A DNA stretch of 64,000 nt from CAWEBF01 sp963807235 (GTDB lineage: Bacteria; Acidobacteriota; Vicinamibacteria; Vicinamibacterales; UBA2999). Location of the stretch: assembly GCA_963807235.1 (NCBI GenBank), contig CAWEBF010000016.1:1-64000 (forward strand), in the 5' to 3' direction. Below are positions 55,450 through 61,008 of this stretch, one piece after another. Every line of letters begins with the position of its first letter. The stretch's first letter is position 1. The notes below the pieces were generated by a model. That model ran no database searches. It saw only the letters and a list, made by a program, of their open reading frames with translations, and had not been told where the DNA came from. Position numbers and translations under genes: made by a program.

Positions 55450-55480
55450 GCTCCAGGCTCCGGGCCCCGGGCGCCAGGCC
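55448..55480. repeat. Heptad-period repeat (AGGCTCC type)
   Basis: AGGCTCC-AGGCTCC-GGGCCCC-GGGCGCC-AGGCC, beginning at the NUDIX stop codon and ending 11 bp before the stop of the convergent PilZ gene. Confidence 0.8.
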
Positions 55481-55490
55481 TGGTCTCGAT

Positions 55491-55829
55491 TCACCCGCCT
55501 CGAGCAGATTGCAGTTTGTCTAGATAGACCGTAATCGCGTCCTGCACGTGGTGCGGCGTTTCCACGAACTCGATGCCGCTGTGATACGAGACGACTTCCG
55601 CCTCCACGTCGCTGATGTGCGAATGCACGACCCGGCCTTTGACGACCACCGTCAGCGCGTCCAGCGAGATCCGGAGCTGATGGAGCGAGTCGATGAGGAG
55701 CGGGAATCGCGTTTCGATCGTCGCGCCGCCGATCCCAAGGTCCTGGATCGACATGGGTTCGACCACCGTGATGTCACCGCCAAGGTGACCGAGGATTGGC
55801 ACGCGAGGCCCCATGCGCGTCTGTGACAT
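55491..55829 (-). CDS. PilZ domain protein
   Basis: A 112-residue single-domain protein. The motif RVPILGHLGG stands for the N-terminal Arg region, and DLGIGGATIETRFPL stands for the DxSxxG motif (Ser replaced by Gly). FVETPHHVQDAITVYLDKL closes the barrel. Canonical PilZ domains bind c-di-GMP, but here only one of the two N-terminal Arg residues is seen, so binding is uncertain. The ATG lies 8 bp after TATAGT without a ribosome binding site. It is divergent from nothing; the receiver-like gene lies upstream on the same strand. Confidence 0.75.
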   Translation of the reverse strand: MSQTRMGPRVPILGHLGGDITVVEPMSIQDLGIGGATIETRFPLLIDSLHQLRISLDALTVVVKGRVVHSHISDVEAEVVSYHSGIEFVETPHHVQDAITVYLDKLQSARGG

Positions 55830-55837
55830 GGCGGCGG

Positions 55838-55843
55838 ACTATA
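55838..55843 (-). promoter_or_regulatory. -10 box (TATAGT) of leaderless pilZ-type promoter
   Basis: TATAGT on the minus strand, 8 bp, then ATG 55829. This is identical in box and spacing to the phosphatase promoter at 6988-6993. A heptad array lies about 17 bp upstream. Confidence 0.55.
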
Positions 55844-55859
55844 GCATTTCCACAGTGCA

Positions 55860-55892
55860 GGACTGGAGACTTGAGACGGGAGACTGGAGGCA
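55860..55892. repeat. Heptad-period repeat (GGAGACT type)
   Basis: GGACT-GGAGACT-TGAGACG-GGAGACT-GGAGGCA, between the PilZ promoter and the stop of the receiver-like gene (55905). Confidence 0.8.
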
Positions 55893-55904
55893 GCGCAACG
55901 GAGG

Positions 55905-56276
55905 CTAATGCATCCTCACTGCCGGACGTTGCGGCAGCAGGTTGCCCTGCTCATCGGCGATGTCCGAGATCACGGCGTCGAAGTCCTGCCCGTCGTCTTC
56001 GCTGGTGTAGCTCAGCACGGGGATGTCCTTCGTGGCCGGATCGAGCTTCAGCATCGTGAGCAGCTGGACGCCATCCAGCGCCTCGACCCTCGTGCACACC
56101 ACGATCAGGTTGGGCAGCACGCGCTTGATCGTCGAATACGCGCGATCCGACGACTCCACGAACACCATGTCGTAATGGCCGGCGTCGAGCAGCGTCTCGA
56201 GCACGCTGAGTGCCTCGGCGCTGCCGTTGACGACCACCACTTTCTGGGTCGGCGCGTGTGCGGTGCAGGTTGACAT
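55905..56276 (-). CDS. Degenerate receiver (pseudo-response regulator) protein
   Basis: A 123-residue stand-alone CheY-like fold. The start KVVVVNGSAEALSVLETLLD corresponds to the first strand and the acidic pocket, but the acidic pair is replaced by Asn/Gly. The third strand PNLIVVCTRVEALDG aligns with the phospho-acceptor region, where the usual Asp is Cys/Thr. The later strand VLSYTSEDDGQ lacks an obvious Lys. It therefore probably cannot be phosphorylated. Like other pseudo-receivers it may act by protein binding. The neighbouring PilZ gene on the same strand suggests a role in c-di-GMP or motility output (inference). ATG 56276. Confidence 0.7.
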   Translation of the reverse strand: MSTCTAHAPTQKVVVVNGSAEALSVLETLLDAGHYDMVFVESSDRAYSTIKRVLPNLIVVCTRVEALDGVQLLTMLKLDPATKDIPVLSYTSEDDGQDFDAVISDIADEQGNLLPQRPAVRMH

Positions 56277-56636
56277 GTTCTCGTGTCGCGTTCCTGCTAT
56301 CAGTAATTCAGGAACCGTGCCAGAGCAGCACGAGCGTTTCCGCGTGCAGAACCGGTCTCTTCGCTTCATGTATGCCAGTTGTCCTCGGCGAGTGGACTGC
56401 GCAATCACGACGATACGTGGCGTGCAGTTTGCGCCACGCACGTGCCGTGTTGACGCGCGGAGGTGCCGGCGGAGCAATGCCGTCACGGAGGGAGGCTGTT
56501 TTCCGGCTATGACGGGATTCCTTAACAGATGAGCCTAGAGTGGACCCCGTGTTCACTCTCAGAGCACACGAGCTGTTCCGTGCCTTGTTTTGTGAATTGT
56601 GACTTGTGCCTTGTGACTTGTGTATGGGGTGATCCC
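56277..56636. other. Intergenic region, 360 bp, no gene seen
   Basis: Between the receiver-like gene start and the TPR gene stop. It holds one heptad array (56588-56625). No conserved coding pattern, tRNA or clear hairpin terminator was found; short frames crossing it look random. Confidence 0.6.
56588..56625. repeat. Heptad-period repeat (TTGTGAC type)
   Basis: TTTTGTGAA-TTGTGAC-TTGTGCC-TTGTGAC-TTGTGTA, an A/T-rich member of the heptad group, 12 bp before the TPR gene stop. Confidence 0.85.
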
Positions 56637-57395
56637 CTAGTTCGGGAGTCTTTCAATATCGCTTTTGAGCTGCGGATTCACCCGATACCCCGCCCGCTCC
56701 GCCGCGCGCACGGCGTCGGAGGCTTCCTTCTTGCGTTGGCCCATCGCGTAGAGCGCCGCGAGGTTGTTGTGGGCCTCGCCCAGACGGTCGTTGGCGGCTG
56801 TGGCCGCCTTCCATTCCTGCTCGGCCTCCGGCATCTGCCCGCTTCGGAAGTGGGCGCTCCCCAGCGCCAGCATGACTTCGGCGGGCGGTTGAAAGGTACC
56901 GCCGCCGCGCTGGCGCATGCGCTCCAGGTCCCTGATGCGCGTTTCGAGCTGCGCGATCTTGGTGTCGGCCGATGTGGCTACTCCAGAAAACGCCTTCACG
57001 CGCCCGCTCCGAAGGGCGTTGATCGTATCCTGCAGCTCGCGCACTTCCATGTGCACCTGCGTGTCCAGCGTGGCCGCGCCGCTGGCCTGGAGCATGTACA
57101 GCTGGCGATAGGCCTCGCGGCAGGAGGTAAAGGCGCGCACGGCGCCCGGATACTTCTTCTGCGCCATCCGGGATTGGCCGAGGCCGTAATGGGCCAGCGT
57201 GAGCAGCGAATCGATCTCCACTGACCGGGCGAATTCCACCTCCGCCTTCTCGAACTGCTCGGCCAGCATCAGCTCCTGGCCGGCGCGAAAGTGCGCCAGC
57301 GCCTTCGTCCTGGTGGCTTCGTCTACCACTTGCGCCGATGCGGTTCCCCATGTCACCCACGCGAGGGCGACGAACACGGTGGTAAGGATTCTCAT
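56637..57395 (-). CDS. Exported tetratricopeptide-repeat protein
   Basis: 252 residues. The signal peptide is LTTVFVALAWVTWGTASA. TPR-like helices follow in two blocks: LAHFRAGQELMLAEQFEKAE with LLTLAHYGLGQSRMAQKKYP, and VMLALGSAHFRSGQMPEAEQ with EAHNNLAALYAMGQRKKEAS. Between them is a predicted coiled coil (KIAQLETRIRDLERMRQRG). TPRs mediate protein contacts; its partner is unknown. The ATG has an AGGAGCC ribosome binding site. A double-hairpin element and a terminator separate it from the upstream TonB receptor gene on the same strand. Confidence 0.8.
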   Translation of the reverse strand: MRILTTVFVALAWVTWGTASAQVVDEATRTKALAHFRAGQELMLAEQFEKAEVEFARSVEIDSLLTLAHYGLGQSRMAQKKYPGAVRAFTSCREAYRQLYMLQASGAATLDTQVHMEVRELQDTINALRSGRVKAFSGVATSADTKIAQLETRIRDLERMRQRGGGTFQPPAEVMLALGSAHFRSGQMPEAEQEWKAATAANDRLGEAHNNLAALYAMGQRKKEASDAVRAAERAGYRVNPQLKSDIERLPN

Positions 57396-57448
57396 GGCGA
57401 GGCTCCTGGGTCGCCTTAGGGGCGGCAATAGACGGCGATAGTCTACTC

Positions 57449-57525
57449 CCGGCAAGGCTTCGCCTTGATGCGTTCGGCTCCGCCTTGCCGGGGCAGTGCC
57501 TGATTGCCCGCTCTCCGAGCGGGCG
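57449..57525. repeat. Double-hairpin intergenic element, copy D
   Basis: CCGGCAAGGC (57449-57458) pairs with GCCTTGCCGG (57482-57491). The linker GCAGTGCCTGATTG follows directly (57493-57506), then hairpin CCCGCTC-TC-CGAGCGGG. This is the clearest copy; the first stem also contains a nested AAGGC-TTC-GCCTT hairpin. Confidence 0.78.
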
Positions 57526-57543
57526 TAGGGCGGGCGTATAACA

Positions 57544-57571
57544 GAAAGGGCCACCCGGAGGTGGCCCTTTC
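57544..57571 (-). terminator. Strong hairpin terminator of the TonB receptor gene
   Basis: GAAAGGGCCACC (57544-57555) pairs perfectly with GGTGGCCCTTTC (57560-57571) around CGGA. On the minus strand it lies 65 bp after the receptor stop codon and ends in TTTC followed by TGTTAT, fitting a rho-independent terminator. Confidence 0.75.
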
Positions 57572-57635
57572 CTTGTCGGTTCAGGCCGGCGAGGCCGGCC
57601 GTACGAGAATCGCCGCTAAGGCGATTCGGCAGACA

Positions 57636-60563
57636 CTAGAAGGCGAAGCGCAGGCCCAGACGAATCTGGCGCGGCGTCTGGTAGCGCCACGGACGGCCGT
57701 AGTCCGGGTTGTCAACCGGGAAGGACGCCTCCGTCCAGTTGTCGTAGTTCACGACGCCCTGCCGGTTGAACAGGTTGAACACGTCGGCGATGAGCTGCAC
57801 CCGCTGGCCGCCGAACCGGATCGAGTAGTCGGCGTGGAAGTCCACGGACGATTCGATCGGCGTCCGCTCCTTGAAACCGTCTGTCGTCTGGATGCCGCTG
57901 CCGCGCGGACCTTCCGGGATCTCGCCCGGGCTCGTGTAGTCGGGATTGGCCGCCAGCGCCGTCAACGGCTGGCCGGAGCTCACGAACATGCCCAACCCAA
58001 GGTTCAGGCCCATGTCGAAGGTGTAGTTGCCATAGATCTTCACCTGGTGCGGCCGATCGTTGGGCAGCGGTCCCGAGCCCGCGTCGCCCAGGAAGCGGAT
58101 GTCGCCGCGGAAGTCGAGCGCGCGGCCCAGCGCCACGTAGCTGGGGTCGTCGGTCGGGAAGTCGAAGAGAGACGTGATGGCCGGGTCGGACTGGCCGTTG
58201 TCGTTGCGGAAGAACCCTTCGAAGTTCCCGTAGAGGCGCGACCACCGGTAGTTGGCCTGGAGGCCCCACCGGTCGGCGAATCGCTTGTCAGCCGTGATCT
58301 CGACGGCGTCGTAGTCGTGGACCGGCTTCTCGAAAAAGATGTTCGGGAAGCCCGCCGGCTTGTCGGTGACCGGCGTGTCCGGGCTGGGGTTGGTGATGAA
58401 GTACTCGACGCTCTCGAGACCAGGCCCAGTCAGATAGGACACCATCGGCGCCGTGCCCACGTCCTCGAGCACGCGGCCGAAGTTCCGGTGCGTGTAGCGG
58501 ATGCCGAGGTTCAGCCCCGGGAACGCCTCGCGCTCGAATCCAATCAGCACCTCGTTGTGGTAGGTGGACTTGGAATCAGGATCGAAGTCGGCTGCGGCAA
58601 GGCCAGCCTGTGTGAAGTGCTGGGTCACGCCGCCGGCCAGCACGCCCTGCGGAATCGGCTGCGTCAGTGCGGCGTCGTAGTAGTCGCCGCGGGTGACGCC
58701 GGCGTCGGCCGACAGCGCCCGGGCCGCCAGATCGTTCGGGATGCGGGCATAGAAGTGTCCCCAGCTCGCGAAGATCTTGTTGCGGCCGCTGCCCGTCGGG
58801 TCGTACGTGACGCCGATGCGCGGGCTCCAGTTGTTCTTCCAGGTGAACTCCTCGAGGTTGCCCACCAGCGTCTGCTGCTCGTACCGCACGCCCGGGCGGA
58901 TCGTCAGCCGATTGTTGACGCGCCAGGTGTCCTGCGCGAAGAAGTTGCTGTACTGCTGCTCAGTCTCGCGGAACGCCTGGTAGTTCGCCCGGATGATCCG
59001 CCAGATTTTTCCGGCCGGAACGTCCGACGCCGTGAGGACCTGGACCTGGGCACCGGTTTCCGTGCGCTGGCCGTTGTGCACGACGAGGGTCGGGCCGGTG
59101 CGGTTGGAGCTCTGCAGGTAGTTCACCGACTCGTAGGCCCAGCCGCCGCGGATCTGGTGGCCGCCGAAGATGTGGGTGGTCTTGGCCGCCCACTGCTTGT
59201 TGGTGCCGTCGTTGGCTTCGAAGAATCCCAGGCCGCCGGTCACCAGGTTCGGCACCGTGGTGCGGTCGGTGATCTGCCACTCGTTCACCGACGGCGTCTC
59301 GATGATCTCGTTCTGCGCGCGCGCGAACGAGCCTTCGAGCAGCCAGTTGGCGCCCATGATCCCGTTGTACTTGACGTTCTGGTTGTGGCCGCCGTAGTCG
59401 ATGGCGCTGAAGCCCTTGGTGTCGGAGCGGCGGAACGACGCGGTGCGCTGCGGACCCATCTCGCCGACGGACGGGTCGCCGAAGAACGACGCGTCGATGC
59501 GGTGGCCGCTGCCGAGCTGCGACGACAGCTTGCCGGAATAGGTGTTGATCTTCCGGTCACGCGGGGTTTCACCGATCAGGGCGCGGAGCGGGGAGGCGGG
59601 AAGGCCCATGAACGTGTCGGTCTGCCACTGTGGGTTGTAGGCGCCGAAGAAGAACAGCCGGTCGCGGATGATGGGGCCGCCCACCTCGAAGCCGATGTCG
59701 TTCACGCTCGACGCCGTCTGCTGGGCGGCTATCTGCGTGAGGTTCGGCAGGTCGATGCTCGCCCACTCACCCTCCAGGCCGCTGGGACGGAAATACCCGA
59801 AGATGCTGCCGGCCACGTTGTTGGCGCCGCTCTTGGTGATGACGTTCACCACGCCGCCCGTGGACTGGCCGAACTCGGCTTCGTAGCCGCCGGTCTTGAC
59901 CTGGATCTCCTTGACGAAGTCGAAGGTCACGCCGCTGCCCAGCGACCCGAAGATGATCGAATAGGACCCGATGGCGCCGTAGCCGGTGTTGGTGATGTTG
60001 ATGCCGTCCACGACGTACTGGTTCTCCAGGCCGCTGCCGCCGCCAATCGACGGGTTGGCGCGACCCACTTCACCGCCGCTGCTGACGCCGGGCGCCAGGT
60101 AGAGCGCGTCGGTCATCCGGCGGCCGACGGGCACGCGCGTCAGGAGCTCACTAGTGATCACCGCGCCGACGGTCGTGCTGCTGGTGTCGATGACTGGTGA
60201 AGTGCCGACGACCTGCACGGTCTCGGTAAGGCCGCCGACCTCCATCGTGAAATTGAGATCCAGGCGCTGCCCGAGGCTGACCGTGACGTTCTGGCGTTCG
60301 ACTGCCTTGAACCCCGTCAGCTCCCCGCGAATGGTGTACACACCGGGCGTGAGGAAGGGCAGGTTGTACCGGCCATCGGCATCGGTCACCGACGTGCGTG
60401 TGCCTTGCGTGCCGGCTGCCGTGACCGTCGCGCCGGGGACGGCCAGACCCTGGCCGTCGACCAGCCGACCGGACAGGCTGCCGGTGGTTGTTTCTTGAGC
60501 GTTGGCGAGTTGCGCAACTGCCAGCAAGCATGCCAACAGAACGGCACTCAAACGTGCGTACAT
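57636..60563 (-). CDS. Oar-like TonB-dependent outer membrane receptor
   Basis: 975 residues, intact. The signal peptide is LLACLLAVAQLANA. A carboxypeptidase-regulatory-like beta-sandwich (SGRLVDGQGLAVPGATVTAA, DADGRYNLPFLTPGVYTIRG) occupies about residues 28-105. The plug (VGAVITSELLTRVPVGRRMT, FVKEIQVKTGGYEAEFGQST, GGVVNVITKSGANN) follows, then a large barrel ending QTPRQIRLGLRFAF with C-terminal Phe. Such receptors import large ligands such as glycans or protein fragments with TonB energy and are often numerous in Acidobacteria. ATG 60563 has AAGGAG just upstream (60570-60577 on this strand). Confidence 0.93.
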   Translation of the reverse strand: MYARLSAVLLACLLAVAQLANAQETTTGSLSGRLVDGQGLAVPGATVTAAGTQGTRTSVTDADGRYNLPFLTPGVYTIRGELTGFKAVERQNVTVSLGQRLDLNFTMEVGGLTETVQVVGTSPVIDTSSTTVGAVITSELLTRVPVGRRMTDALYLAPGVSSGGEVGRANPSIGGGSGLENQYVVDGINITNTGYGAIGSYSIIFGSLGSGVTFDFVKEIQVKTGGYEAEFGQSTGGVVNVITKSGANNVAGSIFGYFRPSGLEGEWASIDLPNLTQIAAQQTASSVNDIGFEVGGPIIRDRLFFFGAYNPQWQTDTFMGLPASPLRALIGETPRDRKINTYSGKLSSQLGSGHRIDASFFGDPSVGEMGPQRTASFRRSDTKGFSAIDYGGHNQNVKYNGIMGANWLLEGSFARAQNEIIETPSVNEWQITDRTTVPNLVTGGLGFFEANDGTNKQWAAKTTHIFGGHQIRGGWAYESVNYLQSSNRTGPTLVVHNGQRTETGAQVQVLTASDVPAGKIWRIIRANYQAFRETEQQYSNFFAQDTWRVNNRLTIRPGVRYEQQTLVGNLEEFTWKNNWSPRIGVTYDPTGSGRNKIFASWGHFYARIPNDLAARALSADAGVTRGDYYDAALTQPIPQGVLAGGVTQHFTQAGLAAADFDPDSKSTYHNEVLIGFEREAFPGLNLGIRYTHRNFGRVLEDVGTAPMVSYLTGPGLESVEYFITNPSPDTPVTDKPAGFPNIFFEKPVHDYDAVEITADKRFADRWGLQANYRWSRLYGNFEGFFRNDNGQSDPAITSLFDFPTDDPSYVALGRALDFRGDIRFLGDAGSGPLPNDRPHQVKIYGNYTFDMGLNLGLGMFVSSGQPLTALAANPDYTSPGEIPEGPRGSGIQTTDGFKERTPIESSVDFHADYSIRFGGQRVQLIADVFNLFNRQGVVNYDNWTEASFPVDNPDYGRPWRYQTPRQIRLGLRFAF

Positions 60564-61008
60564 TAGGGTTTCTCCTTCGGTAGTTAGGTCCGAAAGTGTT
60601 CTCGAATTGCCCTATCCATAGGGAAAAGGCGTACCATCCGGGCTATTTTGGTAAGTTGTGTGTTTACATGCAGTTAGAGACTTGGTACGCCCGAATCGTG
60701 ACGAAACGATCCATCGAGAGCTTCACAGTTGACCAAAATCATGGATCCAAGGCCGTTCGTAATGCAAGGATAACCACCAATCACAGTGCAGCGCGGTTTG
60801 GGACCAACCGGTAAGCGGGCAAACTCCTGCGTCCTCTTTGACTTCCGGGCGTTTTGCTGGGAACGAGCGGGGTCCGGGACGACACGCGTGTCATCCATTC
60901 GTCACAGCAATTTTGGGTAGGCCCTGGCGCTGGGTTGCGAGCGGCTAAGACGAGGGGAGGGCTGCCGACCGGCCGGGGGTCAGCAACCCTGTTCCGGGAC
61001 GCGAACTC
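60564..61008. other. Intergenic region, 445 bp, lower GC, promoter region of the receptor
   Basis: Between the start of one TonB receptor and the stop of the next. It is visibly richer in A/T than its surroundings. It contains the ribosome binding site of the downstream receptor (60570-60577) and a CCCTAT-CC-ATAGGG inverted repeat at 60610-60623. No gene is convincing: a 72-codon plus-strand frame at 60596-60814 has no ribosome binding site or recognisable sequence. Confidence 0.65.
60610..60623. promoter_or_regulatory. Inverted repeat CCCTAT-CC-ATAGGG, possible operator
   Basis: Six-base arms with a 2-bp centre, 47 bp upstream of the receptor ATG and thus in the expected promoter or leader. 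A dimeric regulator site is plausible; nothing else supports it. Confidence 0.35.

Noticed and set aside
57504..60200. Open frame of 898 codons antisense to the first TonB receptor (and a similar one at 61042-62661 opposite the second)
   Set aside because: Val/Arg/Ala-rich, no motif, no ribosome binding site. The receptor on the other strand is complete.
60596..60814. 72-codon plus-strand frame in the gap between TonB receptors
   Set aside because: No ribosome binding site, no recognisable sequence, and it crosses the receptor's likely promoter.
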